From positions 1 through 64,000 of the forward strand of contig JBOHBN010000132.1 of the NCBI GenBank assembly GCA_050698355.1: a stretch of 64,000 bases of DNA, in the 5' to 3' direction. Made by a program: the position numbers and the translations under genes. Shown here in pieces: positions 24,667 through 32,454 of the stretch. Under the pieces are notes generated by a model that searched no databases, was not told where the DNA came from, and was given only the letters and a program-made list of their open reading frames with translations. Every line of letters starts with the position of its first letter. Positions within the stretch are counted from its first letter, which is position 1. Origin of the DNA: JBOHBN01 sp050698355 (lineage in GTDB: Bacteria; Actinomycetota; Actinomycetes; Streptosporangiales; WHST01).

Positions 24667-26202
24667 ATGACAACCTCGCCACCCACGCTCCGCAGTCGGG
24701 GGCTGTTCACCGTCCTACCCGGGCTGCTCATCGCCATGCTGCTGGCGCAGCTCGACATGACCATCGTCGGCACGGCGATGCCGCGCATCGTCGGCGATCT
24801 CGGCGGCGCCGAGCACCTGGCCTGGGTCGTCACCGCGTACACGCTCGCGGTGACGGTCGTGACCCCGCTGTACGGGAAGCTCGGCGACATGTTCGGGCGC
24901 AAGAAGCTGCTCATGGTCGGGATCGCGCTGTTCATCACCGGCTCCGCCCTGGCCGGCCTGTCGCAGGACATGGGCCAGCTCATCGCGTTTCGCGCGCTGC
25001 AGGGCCTCGGCGCGGGTGGCCTGATCGTCGGCGTGATGGCCACGATCGGCGAGCTCGCCGCGCCAAGGGAGCGCGCCAAGCTCCAGGGCTACTTCGCGGC
25101 GACCATGGCCGTGTCCATGATCGGCGGCCCGCTGCTCGGCGGCTTCATCACCGACCACCTCAGCTGGCGCTGGACCTTCTACATCAACCTGCCGATCGGC
25201 GTGCTCGCGCTCGCGCTCATCGCCACGACCCTGCACCTGCCGGGCCGTACGAGCAGGCACCGGATCGACTTCGCAGGCACGGGACTGCTCGGCGCGGCGG
25301 CCACGGCCCTCGTGCTCGTGACGACATGGGGCGGCACCCAGTACGCCTGGAGCTCGGCGACGATCATCGGCCTGGCCGTGCTCGGCGCCACCGCGCTGGC
25401 AGCGTTCCTGTTGGTGGAAAGCCGCGCGGCCGAGCCGATCCTGCCGCTACGGCTGTTCCGCAAGCGCAACTTCTCGGTGTCCTCGACGCTCGCATTTGTC
25501 GTCGGCTTCGCGATGTTCGGTGCCATCACCTTCCTGCCGCTCTTCATGCAGACCGCGCAGGGTGCGTCCGCAACCGCCAGCGGCGCGCTGCTGATGCCGA
25601 TGATGCTCGGCGCGATGGTGATGTCCCTGGTCTCGGGCCAGATCATCGGCCGCACGGGCCGCTACCGCGCGCTGCCGATCGTGGGTTCCGCGGTCATGAC
25701 CGCAGGCCTGTTCCTGCTCTCCCAGCTCACCGCGGACTCCTCGAACCTCAGCACCACCGTCTTCATGGTCGTGCTCGGCCTCGGCATGGGCACGCTGATG
25801 CAGCTCACCCGGCTGCTACCGCAGAACAGCGTCGAGCTTGCCGACATGGGCGTCGCGAGCAGCACGCCGCAGTTCTTCCAGACCATCGGCGGCTCGTTCG
25901 GCGTCTCGCTGTTCGGCGCCGTCTTCGCCGGACGGCTCGCGGACTCGCTCGGCAGGGCGTCGGTGCCGGGCAACGCCGGTGCCGGTCTCGACCCGGCCCG
26001 GATCGCCGACCTCCCCGACGCGGTACGTGAGGCGGTCGTGCACGGTGTCGCGTACGCGACGCAGGGCGTGTTCTTCTGGGCCACGTGCGTGGCGGCGGTC
26101 GCGTTCCTGCTCAGCTGGGCGCTCGAGTCGGTGCCGCTGCGCAGCCAGCTGCCGAAGCCAGCGGAAGGCGGAGAGGACCGCGTACTAGCCACCGTCGAGT
26201 AA
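24667..26202 (+). CDS. DHA2-family (EmrB/QacA-type) MFS multidrug exporter
   Basis: A 511-aa protein from ATG 24667 with AAGGA upstream. About 14 hydrophobic helices are visible. Motif D1-like LDMTIVGTAMPRIVGDLGG in helix 1, GKLGDMFGRKKLLMVGI (motif A), RALQGLGAGGLIVGVMATIG (motif B) and GPLLGGFITDHLSWRWTFYI (motif C, antiporter signature) place it in the 14-TMS drug:H+ antiporter family. Divergent TetR gene and operators indicate substrate-inducible expression. Confidence 0.94.
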   Translation: MTTSPPTLRSRGLFTVLPGLLIAMLLAQLDMTIVGTAMPRIVGDLGGAEHLAWVVTAYTLAVTVVTPLYGKLGDMFGRKKLLMVGIALFITGSALAGLSQDMGQLIAFRALQGLGAGGLIVGVMATIGELAAPRERAKLQGYFAATMAVSMIGGPLLGGFITDHLSWRWTFYINLPIGVLALALIATTLHLPGRTSRHRIDFAGTGLLGAAATALVLVTTWGGTQYAWSSATIIGLAVLGATALAAFLLVESRAAEPILPLRLFRKRNFSVSSTLAFVVGFAMFGAITFLPLFMQTAQGASATASGALLMPMMLGAMVMSLVSGQIIGRTGRYRALPIVGSAVMTAGLFLLSQLTADSSNLSTTVFMVVLGLGMGTLMQLTRLLPQNSVELADMGVASSTPQFFQTIGGSFGVSLFGAVFAGRLADSLGRASVPGNAGAGLDPARIADLPDAVREAVVHGVAYATQGVFFWATCVAAVAFLLSWALESVPLRSQLPKPAEGGEDRVLATVE

Positions 26203-26212
26203 CCCCGTACCT

Positions 26213-26827
26213 TCAGCCGGTGTCCGCACGCGCCGACACAGCGCGGCGGACACCGGCGTACGTCACGCCGTACCGCTGCAGTGTCTCCGCGACCACGCCC
26301 GGGCGGGAGACGAGCGCCAGCAGGATGTGCGCCTCGTCGATGTGCCGGTCACGCAGGTCGAGGGCCTCGCGCAGCGTGCGCTCCAACGTGTGCTTCGCGT
26401 CGGTCGAGAAGCGCACGACGCTCGGGCCGCCACCGCGCCTGCCCAGAAGCCGTCCGGCGCCGGCACGAGCGCGGCCGGGAAGACTCCGCCGCGAAGCGGG
26501 CTGCGAGTCCGGCTCGGCGAGCAGTTCGCCCATCCGGCCCAAGACCTCGTCGACGTCGATACCGATGTCCCGCAGCGCCTCGGCGTCGCCACCGCCGATC
26601 CCGGCGCGCCGGTTCAGCACGGCGAGCTCGTCGAGCAGGGCAGCACGGTCGTTCTCGCCCAGTCCCGCGGCCGTGAGCACGCGGACGCCGACGCCGCCCT
26701 GCCCGTGGAGCACCGCCACCATCAGGTGGTCGTTTCGGATCTCGCGCGCCCGGCCCTCGAACGCGACGCGCTGCGCGTCGACCACCACGGACCGCGCACT
26801 CCCCGTGAACCGCTCGAACACGCTCAC
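26213..26827 (-). CDS. Clp N-terminal (R) domain protein without ATPase modules
   Basis: A 204-aa protein from GTG 26827, which overlaps the HTH gene stop (GTGA). It contains two Clp-N repeat-like halves: FERFTGSARSVVVDAQRVAF, ARNDHLMV-type segment EIRNDHLMVAVLHGQGG, and FSTDAKHTLERTLREALDLR with IDEAHILLALVSRPGVVAE. These helical repeats bind substrates or adaptors in ClpA/C/B, but no AAA+ module follows. It may act as an adaptor or anti-adaptor; this is inference. Similar HTH/Clp-N pairs are known in streptomycetes without an agreed function. Confidence 0.85.
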   Translation of the reverse strand: MSVFERFTGSARSVVVDAQRVAFEGRAREIRNDHLMVAVLHGQGGVGVRVLTAAGLGENDRAALLDELAVLNRRAGIGGGDAEALRDIGIDVDEVLGRMGELLAEPDSQPASRRSLPGRARAGAGRLLGRRGGGPSVVRFSTDAKHTLERTLREALDLRDRHIDEAHILLALVSRPGVVAETLQRYGVTYAGVRRAVSARADTG

Positions 26828-27033
26828 CGCCCCTTGTGCTTCTTGTGTACGGCCTGCCGGCTGACCCCGAGCCCTTCGGCGATCTCCTGCCACGACCACC
26901 CGTACCGCCTGGCGTTGTCGACCTGCAGGGTCTCCAGCTGCTCGAGCAGCCGCCGCAGCGCGGCGACCGCGCGCAGACCCACCCGCGGGTCTCCGTCTCC
27001 TGCCGCGGTGGCCAGCTCCGTCGCCTTGCTCAC
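26824..27033 (-). CDS. Small HTH protein, presumed regulator of the Clp-N gene
   Basis: A 69-aa protein from GTG 27033. The C-terminal half NARRYGWSWQEIAEGLGVSR followed by QAVHKKHKGR is a clear helix-turn-helix; the N-terminal half is a helical leucine-rich segment (LRAVAALRRLLEQLETLQVD) suited to dimerisation. No ribosome site precedes it, but a promoter whose -10 ends 7 bp before GTG predicts a leaderless mRNA. Two TGTCAA-N6-TTGAC(A) dyads cover this promoter, suggesting autoregulation. Stop and next start overlap (GTGA). Confidence 0.85.
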   Translation of the reverse strand: MSKATELATAAGDGDPRVGLRAVAALRRLLEQLETLQVDNARRYGWSWQEIAEGLGVSRQAVHKKHKGR

Positions 27034-27069
27034 GCATGTCAACGTACGTTGACGTCCATGGGTTGTCAA
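27031..27069 (-). promoter_or_regulatory. Leaderless promoter of the HTH/Clp-N operon
   Basis: On the minus strand: -35 TTGACA (27069-27064), 17-bp spacer, -10 TACGTT (27046-27041), then seven bases to the GTG start. The spacing predicts that transcription starts at the start codon. No Shine-Dalgarno is present, in agreement. Confidence 0.6.
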
Positions 27070-27081
27070 CCTCGCTTGACA
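27037..27081. promoter_or_regulatory. Twin operators TGTCAA-N6-TTGAC(A)
   Basis: Dyad 1 at 27037-27053 contains the perfect 16-bp palindrome GTCAACGTACGTTGAC; dyad 2 at 27064-27081 is TGTCAA-CCTCGC-TTGACA. Centres are 27 bp apart. Dyad 1 covers the -10 and dyad 2 the -35 of the leaderless promoter, consistent with repression by the adjacent HTH protein. Confidence 0.7.
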
Positions 27082-27099
27082 TCCCCGCTTTGCTCGGGC

Positions 27100-27771
27100 C
27101 TACGGCGAGGGGAGCCAGGCGGCCGCCAGCACGGCGGCGAGCGTCCCGGCGAGCATGAACGGCCCGAACGGGATCAGGGTCCTGCGGCTTCCACGCCGGG
27201 TCACGACGAGCGCGAGCCCGAACAGCCCGCCGAGTACGGGACCAGCGAACGCACCGAGCACCCAGGCATCCGGCCCCAGCCAGCCGAGGTAGATGCCGAG
27301 CACGCCCGCGAGCTTGACGTCGCCGCGACCGATCCCCTTCGGCGCCAGCAGGTACAAGACCGCGTACAGGCTCCAAAGAGCGGCCATCCCGATCAGTGCC
27401 ATCACCAGGTGCCGCGTACCCGCCGGGACGAGGAAGGCGGCGGCACCGAGCAGCGCGAGCGCGATCGGGTACGACGGCAGCGTAAGGACGTCGGGGAGCC
27501 GGTGGTGCTCGACGTCGATCGCCGCCAGCGGCATCGCAACGATCGCAAGGTACAGGTACGCGGGCAGGACGGGCGAGGTGCCGAAGCGCACGGCGAGCAG
27601 GGCGCACGCGACCGCTGCGGCGAGCGGCACGACCACGTCGCGGGGCCGGCGTACCTCGACCCGCCATGCCGACACGATCGGGCGGGACCGCAACCGGGCG
27701 ACCGCGTGCAGGCCGGCGACGAGACCGGCGAGGCCGGCCAGCAGTGCCAGCGCCATCGGCCAGGCGCTCAC
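27100..27771 (-). CDS. Type IV prepilin peptidase (A24 family), short form
   Basis: A 223-aa integral membrane aspartic peptidase. The two catalytic aspartates are in AAIDVEHHRLPDVLTLPSY and in the GxGD motif KGIGRGDVKLAGVLGIYLGW. About seven hydrophobic helices. The N-terminal Cys-rich methyltransferase domain of PilD is absent, as usual in actinobacterial versions. It would process prepilin-like leader peptides of Tad/Flp or competence-type pseudopili; no such genes are in the window. Its start overlaps the acVLRF1 stop (ATGA), placing both in one operon with bldC. Confidence 0.9.
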   Translation of the reverse strand: MSAWPMALALLAGLAGLVAGLHAVARLRSRPIVSAWRVEVRRPRDVVVPLAAAVACALLAVRFGTSPVLPAYLYLAIVAMPLAAIDVEHHRLPDVLTLPSYPIALALLGAAAFLVPAGTRHLVMALIGMAALWSLYAVLYLLAPKGIGRGDVKLAGVLGIYLGWLGPDAWVLGAFAGPVLGGLFGLALVVTRRGSRRTLIPFGPFMLAGTLAAVLAAAWLPSP

Positions 27772-28418
27772 GGATCGGTCACGGTGAGCCGGGTGGCGCG
27801 AAACCGCGCCGGCATGCCGTCGAGCACCCGCTGCCGCGGGTCGGGCACCGGGTACAGCGGCGACACGACGAGCGGCACGAGCCCGGCGAGCCGCCGGTCG
27901 GCGAGCACGGTGTCCACGGCGCGCCGATCCCCACCGCAGACGAGCGCGTCCAGGTCACCTGCCGCGGGCACGAGGATGCGCACGGCGACGTCGGCCGCGG
28001 CGGCGAACGCCTTGCTCGCCTGCTGCTCGCGCCTGCGCGCGAAGCGCTGCTGCGACCAGCCACCGGCCTTCGTGCCGCCCTGGACGTAGCGACTCCCCAC
28101 CTTGGAGCTGGTCAGCCGGTCGCCCTCGAACACCCCGGCCGCGTAGCCGCCGCGGCGAACGAGCAGCACCCCCACCCGCCGCGTGGCACGGGCGTGCTCG
28201 ACCAGGCCCGCGTACGGCAGGTCCGCGCGCACGGCCAGGGGCGGGAACGGCACCGTAGCGACCACCCGAGCACCATCGGCGGCGGTGAGCTCGACCGTGT
28301 CCGGGCCCGGCGCGCTGTCGACCGCGCCGTGCCGCTCGGAGAAGCGGTCGAGCCACCGGGGCAGGCGCTCGGGCGGCACGTCGACGGTGCGTGGGGCGCC
28401 GTCGGCCGTACGAGCCAT
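27768..28418 (-). CDS. acVLRF1 family peptidyl-tRNA hydrolase (actinobacterial Vms1-like release factor)
   Basis: A 216-aa protein from ATG 28418, 7 bp after the bldC stop. The loop KVGSRYVQGGTKAGGWSQQR at residues 106-125 is the eRF1/Vms1-like catalytic segment characteristic of acVLRF1. The N-terminal VPPERLPRWLDRFSERHG is also typical. Known eukaryotic Vms1/ANKZF1 releases nascent chains from stalled 60S complexes; bacterial relatives are expected to hydrolyse peptidyl-tRNA in ribosome rescue. Substrate and partner here are inferred. Operon: bldC, this gene, prepilin peptidase. Confidence 0.85.
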   Translation of the reverse strand: MARTADGAPRTVDVPPERLPRWLDRFSERHGAVDSAPGPDTVELTAADGARVVATVPFPPLAVRADLPYAGLVEHARATRRVGVLLVRRGGYAAGVFEGDRLTSSKVGSRYVQGGTKAGGWSQQRFARRREQQASKAFAAAADVAVRILVPAAGDLDALVCGGDRRAVDTVLADRRLAGLVPLVVSPLYPVPDPRQRVLDGMPARFRATRLTVTDP

Positions 28419-28425
28419 GGATGCC

Positions 28426-28644
28426 CTACGGCACCGTGGTGGCGCCGTCCGGCTCTGCCGGAAGCCCCTCGAGCAGCGCCCGCACCTCCGACTCAAGGTA
28501 GCGGCGGTGGCCGCCGAGGGTGCGGATAGAAGTAAGCTTGCCGGCCTTTGCCCACCGCGTGACCGTCTTCGGGTCGACGCGGAACATCGCTGCCACCTCT
28601 GCCGGGGTCAGCAGCGCTTCAGCGTCGGTCTTGCGATTCCCCAT
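28426..28644 (-). CDS. bldC: BldC-like MerR-type DNA-binding regulator
   Basis: A 72-aa protein almost entirely made of a MerR-type winged helix: LLTPAEVAAMFRVDPKTVTR, WAKAGKLTSIRTLGGHRRYL. This sequence is nearly diagnostic of BldC, which delays sporulation in Streptomyces and binds DNA as a head-to-tail oligomer on direct repeats; it has no effector domain. Ribosome site AGGAGAAGG lies 7 bp upstream. Proximity to a valine dehydrogenase and a DUF3073 gene matches the Streptomyces bldC locus as I recall it. Confidence 0.95.
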   Translation of the reverse strand: MGNRKTDAEALLTPAEVAAMFRVDPKTVTRWAKAGKLTSIRTLGGHRRYLESEVRALLEGLPAEPDGATTVP

Positions 28645-28810
28645 CTGGAACCTTCTCCTGTACCGATCGATGGCCCCCCTGCCATCCCGTCCTGGATCCC
28701 CCTGTTTGTCGACTACGTCGCGCGTCGCACCCTAGTAGCATCTCGTCCAGGTTTCAGCCCTCGTGACCGATCGCGCCTGCGCAGCGTATCGCCTACGGGC
28801 GACGTTCGGG

Positions 28811-29728
28811 TCAGTTGGCCGACTCGAGACGCTCGACGGCGGACCAGCGCTGCATCACCGCCTGGTACCGCTGCGCGGCGAGCTGCCCGTCACCATCGGC
28901 CAGGGCGGCCACGCCTTCGGCGACATCGGCGACCGAGCGGTCCGTCAGCAGGAAGGCATCGTCCACCAGGTCGACGATGCCACCGTAGTCGAGCTCGACG
29001 AACGCGTGCGGATGAAACTCCTCCAGCCAGCGTCCGAGCAGTTCCACCTCGTCGACGACGAGGCCTTCGACGGTCTTCTTCAACACCGCGAGCGTCCGCG
29101 CCAGCCGGCGGCGCGCTTCGGCCATCCTGGTCAGGTAGCTCAGCGTGCGATCCGGCGCGGGCCGCCCCTCCGACGCGCTTTCCTCCGTGTCGCCGACGAC
29201 CGCGTCACCGCCCTCGGCGGCCGCCCGCTCACCGTTCGGGACGAGCACCAGCCGGCGCTCCGCGGGCTCGAACAGCACGAACCACGGCAGCGGGACGTGC
29301 CAGCGGGACTGCCGGACATGCGGGTACTCGGCAGCGCCCTGCGAGCGCCAGCGGGCGACCTCGGCGTCGGCGGTGATCCGCGCGCTGCGGGGCACCGCCG
29401 AGCGCAGCACGAGCTGCGGCAGGTTCGCCTCGAGGGAGTTGTACGCGAGCACCGAGCGTAGCCGCGTGTCCAGCGGGGAGAGGTAGGTCGTGCCGTCGAT
29501 GCGCCGCACGAGCGCCTGGTCGCTCTCCCGCGACGGAATGAGCACCGGCGGGCTTGCCGCCACCTGCTCGCGGACGGTACGGCGCTCCATGTCGAGGACG
29601 TCTCTGGGGTCCGGCAGCTGGGTGTCCGGGTCGGAGTACAACGCCCAGGCCGCGCGAGCGGGCTCGTGAAAAGCGACAAGCGGCTCGTAGACGCGCAGGT
29701 AGGCGATGTACGGCGTCATGTCTTGCAT
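28811..29728 (-). CDS. Conserved hypothetical protein upstream of bldC
   Basis: A 305-aa soluble protein with no signal peptide or membrane helix. The start motif MTPYIAYLRVYEPLVAFHEP, the central LPWFVLFEPAERRLVL and the helical segment LSYLTRMAEARRRLARTLAV (possible short coiled coil) are visible, but I recognise no domain of known function. A protein of this type conserved next to bldC in actinomycetes is known to me only as hypothetical. The start may be the initial M or the internal MTPYIAYLRV three codons later. It is 166 bp upstream of bldC in the same orientation and divergent from the dehydrogenase gene. Confidence 0.8.
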   Translation of the reverse strand: MQDMTPYIAYLRVYEPLVAFHEPARAAWALYSDPDTQLPDPRDVLDMERRTVREQVAASPPVLIPSRESDQALVRRIDGTTYLSPLDTRLRSVLAYNSLEANLPQLVLRSAVPRSARITADAEVARWRSQGAAEYPHVRQSRWHVPLPWFVLFEPAERRLVLVPNGERAAAEGGDAVVGDTEESASEGRPAPDRTLSYLTRMAEARRRLARTLAVLKKTVEGLVVDEVELLGRWLEEFHPHAFVELDYGGIVDLVDDAFLLTDRSVADVAEGVAALADGDGQLAAQRYQAVMQRWSAVERLESAN

Positions 29729-29850
29729 CGTCGCACGTTCCGGCTACTGGGTGCCGCCCCAGTGGAGCCAGGGCGCCGGTTCCGGATGGCTAGGGTGGCT
29801 CCCGAGTCCCGCGCCACAAGCAGCGGGTCATCGGCCGGGAGACACCACCC

Positions 29851-30933
29851 ATGTCGCAGTCCCATTCACACGAGCATGTCGTGCACTGCCGGGACGAGGC
29901 GTCCGGCCTGCACGCGATCATCGCGATCTACAGCACCGCACTGGGTTCCGCGCTCGGTGGGACACGCTTCCATCCGTACAGCGACGAGCAGCAGGCGCTC
30001 GCCGACGTTCTCAACCTGTCGCGCGCCATGGCGTACAAGGCCGCCGCGGCGGGGCTCGACCTCGGCGGCGGCAAGGCCGTGATCATCGGCGACCCGCAGC
30101 GCCACAAGACTCCCTCGCTGCTCCGGTCGTACGGCCGGTTCGTCCAGAGCCTCGGCGGCCGCTACATCACGGCCTGTGACGTCGGTACGTGCGTCGCGGA
30201 CATGGACGTGATCGCCGAGGAGTGCGACCACGTCACCGGCCGGTCGGTCGCGGACGGCGGCGCGGGCGACTCGAGCGTGCTCACCGCGTACGGGGTGTTC
30301 CAGGGCATGCGCGCCTGTGCGGCACGGCTGTGGGGGACGCCGAGCCTGCGTGGGCGCCGGGTCGGCATCGCCGGTGTCGGCAAGGTCGGCAGGCACCTCG
30401 TCGCCCACCTCGAGGACGACGGGGCGGAGGTCCTGGTGACCGACGTCGATCCGGAGGCGATCGCGCGGGTGCGAGCCGAGCATCCCGACGTCGGCTCGGT
30501 GCCCGACGCCGAGGCGATGGTCCCGGTCGGCCTGGACGTCTACGCACCGTGTGCGCTCGACGGCGCGCTCGACGATGCCACCAGCGCGTCGCTGCGGGCG
30601 GCCTGCGTCTGCGGGGCGGCGAACAACCAGCTCGCACACCCAGGCATCGACAAGCTGCTGGCCGACCGGAACGTCCTCTACGCGCCGGACTACGTGGTCA
30701 ACGCCGGCGGCCTGATCCAGGTCGCCGACGAGATCGGCGGCTTCAGCTTCGACCGGGCCAAGCGCCGCGCCGCCGGCATCTACGACAACCTCACCAGCGT
30801 GTTCGCCCTCGCCGACGAGGAGGGCGTACCGCCGGCCGAGGCCGCCGACCGAATGGCCGAGCAGCGGATGCAGGGCAACGACTGCTGTTATGCCAACGCC
30901 ATCGCCGACGCGGGGACCAACCAGGTACGGTAG
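29851..30933 (+). CDS. vdh: Leu/Val/Phe dehydrogenase family (valine dehydrogenase)
   Basis: A 360-aa enzyme. The catalytic lysine lies in LDLGGGKAVIIGDP; the dinucleotide-binding fold shows GRRVGIAGVGKVGRHLVAHL and VLVTDVDPEAI. RFHPYSDEQQALADVLNLSR is typical. It deaminates branched-chain amino acids with NAD+ to 2-oxoacids and ammonium, supplying acyl-CoA starters in streptomycetes. The specificity (valine versus leucine or phenylalanine) is assigned mainly from its position near bldC, as in Streptomyces. Confidence 0.9.
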   Translation: MSQSHSHEHVVHCRDEASGLHAIIAIYSTALGSALGGTRFHPYSDEQQALADVLNLSRAMAYKAAAAGLDLGGGKAVIIGDPQRHKTPSLLRSYGRFVQSLGGRYITACDVGTCVADMDVIAEECDHVTGRSVADGGAGDSSVLTAYGVFQGMRACAARLWGTPSLRGRRVGIAGVGKVGRHLVAHLEDDGAEVLVTDVDPEAIARVRAEHPDVGSVPDAEAMVPVGLDVYAPCALDGALDDATSASLRAACVCGAANNQLAHPGIDKLLADRNVLYAPDYVVNAGGLIQVADEIGGFSFDRAKRRAAGIYDNLTSVFALADEEGVPPAEAADRMAEQRMQGNDCCYANAIADAGTNQVR

Positions 30934-31025
30934 GAGTAACAGCAAACGGCCGCGCTACGAGCGGTCGGACATGTTCGTGCAGGCAATCGAGGCGGTACGA
31001 GCCTCGCGTTGAGGGGGTCGAGCCA

Positions 31026-31259
31026 ATGGGGCGCGGCCGGGCGAAGGCCAAGCAGACGAAGGTCGCCCGCAAGCTCAAGTACAGCACAGGTCACACCGAC
31101 CTGTCGCAGCTAGCTGACGAGCTTGGGGCGGCTTCGCCGGGCGCAGGCGACCGGGTCGATGACGCAGACGAAACAGCGGAGCCTGCGCGAGACGACGACG
31201 AGCTCATCACCAAGTACGCCGATTACGCCGACGACGGCGACGGCGCGCGCAGGCGCTAG
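31026..31259 (+). CDS. DUF3073 family small protein
   Basis: A 77-aa protein starting MGRGRAKAKQTKVARKLKYS, typical of DUF3073, with the conserved DLSQLADEL and acidic C-terminus (DDDELITKYADYADDGDGAR). GAGGGGG precedes the ATG at 31026. The basic N-terminus and acidic C-terminus suggest a nucleic-acid or ribosome-associated role, but the function is unknown. Converges on purM. Confidence 0.88.
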   Translation: MGRGRAKAKQTKVARKLKYSTGHTDLSQLADELGAASPGAGDRVDDADETAEPARDDDELITKYADYADDGDGARRR

Positions 31260-31374
31260 CAGCACGCTGACGGGCTCCGCACCGCACACGAGCGCGCGGG
31301 ACGCTTCGCGGTGACGCGTACCCTCATATGGCACCGGGGCGCACGGCCACAGGCGCCCATGGGCGAGTCGGCGA

Positions 31375-32454
31375 TCAGGCGGGATGCTCGCCGGTGAGGC
31401 GCACCTCTCCGGTGCCGTTGCCGACCATCTCGCCGGCGACCCACGCGGGCACCTTCCGCCCGACGAGGATGGCGAGCGCGCGGTCGACGTCGTCGCGCCC
31501 GACCGCAGCGACCATGCCCAGTCCCAGGTTGAACGTCCGCTCCATCTCCTCGTGATCGATCCGGCCCTTCTCCTGGATCAACCCGAAGATCGGCTGCGGC
31601 GACCAGGTCGAGCGGTCGACCACGGCATCGAGATGCTCGGGCACGACCCGGCTGAGGTTCGCCGCGAGCCCGCCGCCGGTGACGTGGGCGAGCGCGTGCA
31701 CGTCGGTTTCCGCGGCGAGGGTCAGGCAGTCCCGCGCGTAGATCCGTGTCGGGACCAGCAGTTCCTCGCCGAGCGGCCGGTCCAGCTCGTCGAGCTCCGC
31801 GTCCAGCGTCAACCGACCCATCCGCAGCAGCGCGTGCCGGGCGAGTGCATACCCGTTCGCGTGCAGGCCGGATGACCCCATCGCGATCAGGACGTCGCCC
31901 TCCCGTACGCGGTCGGGGCCGAGCACCGCGTCCTCTTCGACGATCCCGGTGCCGGCGCCGGCCAGATCGTACTCCTGCGGCGCCATGATCCCCGGGTGTT
32001 CGGCGGTCTCGCCGCCGATGAGCGCGCAGCCGGCGATCCGGCATCCCTCAGCGATGCCGCCGACGACCGCCCCGATGCGTTCTGGCAGCACCTGGCCGCA
32101 GGCGATGTAGTCGGTCAGGTAGAGCGGCTCCGCGCCGCACACGACGATGTCGTCGGCGACCATGCCGACCAGATCCTGACCGACCGTCTCGTGCCGGTCC
32201 ATCGCCTGGGCGATGACCAGCTTGGTGCCGACCCCGTCGGTCGAGGTGGCGAGCACCGGTGACCGGTAGCCGGTGAGGTCCAGCCGGAACAGTCCAGCGA
32301 ACCCGCCGAAGTCGCCGATGACCTCCGGGCGGTTCGCCGCGCGGACCTTCTCCTCCATGAGCGCCACGGCGCGGTCGCCGGCCTGGACGTCCACGCCCGC
32401 AGCGGCGTACGTGCTCCCGGCTACTGCCTGATCCTGGTCCTGGTCCGCCGTCAT
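31375..32454 (-). CDS. purM: Phosphoribosylformylglycinamidine cyclo-ligase (AIR synthetase)
   Basis: A 359-aa enzyme of the PurM/PurL ATP-binding superfamily. Visible motifs: YAAAGVDVQAGDRAVALMEE, VLATSTDGVGTKLVIAQAMD, CALIGGETAEHPGI, MGSSGLHANGYALARH and HVTGGGLAANLSRV. It closes FGAM to AIR with ATP. ATG 32454 is chosen because it overlaps the purF stop (ATGA) and follows AGGTGGAG; a GTG at 32466 is less likely. Confidence 0.96.
   Translation of the reverse strand: MTADQDQDQAVAGSTYAAAGVDVQAGDRAVALMEEKVRAANRPEVIGDFGGFAGLFRLDLTGYRSPVLATSTDGVGTKLVIAQAMDRHETVGQDLVGMVADDIVVCGAEPLYLTDYIACGQVLPERIGAVVGGIAEGCRIAGCALIGGETAEHPGIMAPQEYDLAGAGTGIVEEDAVLGPDRVREGDVLIAMGSSGLHANGYALARHALLRMGRLTLDAELDELDRPLGEELLVPTRIYARDCLTLAAETDVHALAHVTGGGLAANLSRVVPEHLDAVVDRSTWSPQPIFGLIQEKGRIDHEEMERTFNLGLGMVAAVGRDDVDRALAILVGRKVPAWVAGEMVGNGTGEVRLTGEHPA

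Noticed and set aside
26828..27667. Extension of the Clp-N protein frame far upstream
   Set aside because: The frame runs through the HTH and prepilin-peptidase genes in another phase and gives an Arg-rich product without homology.
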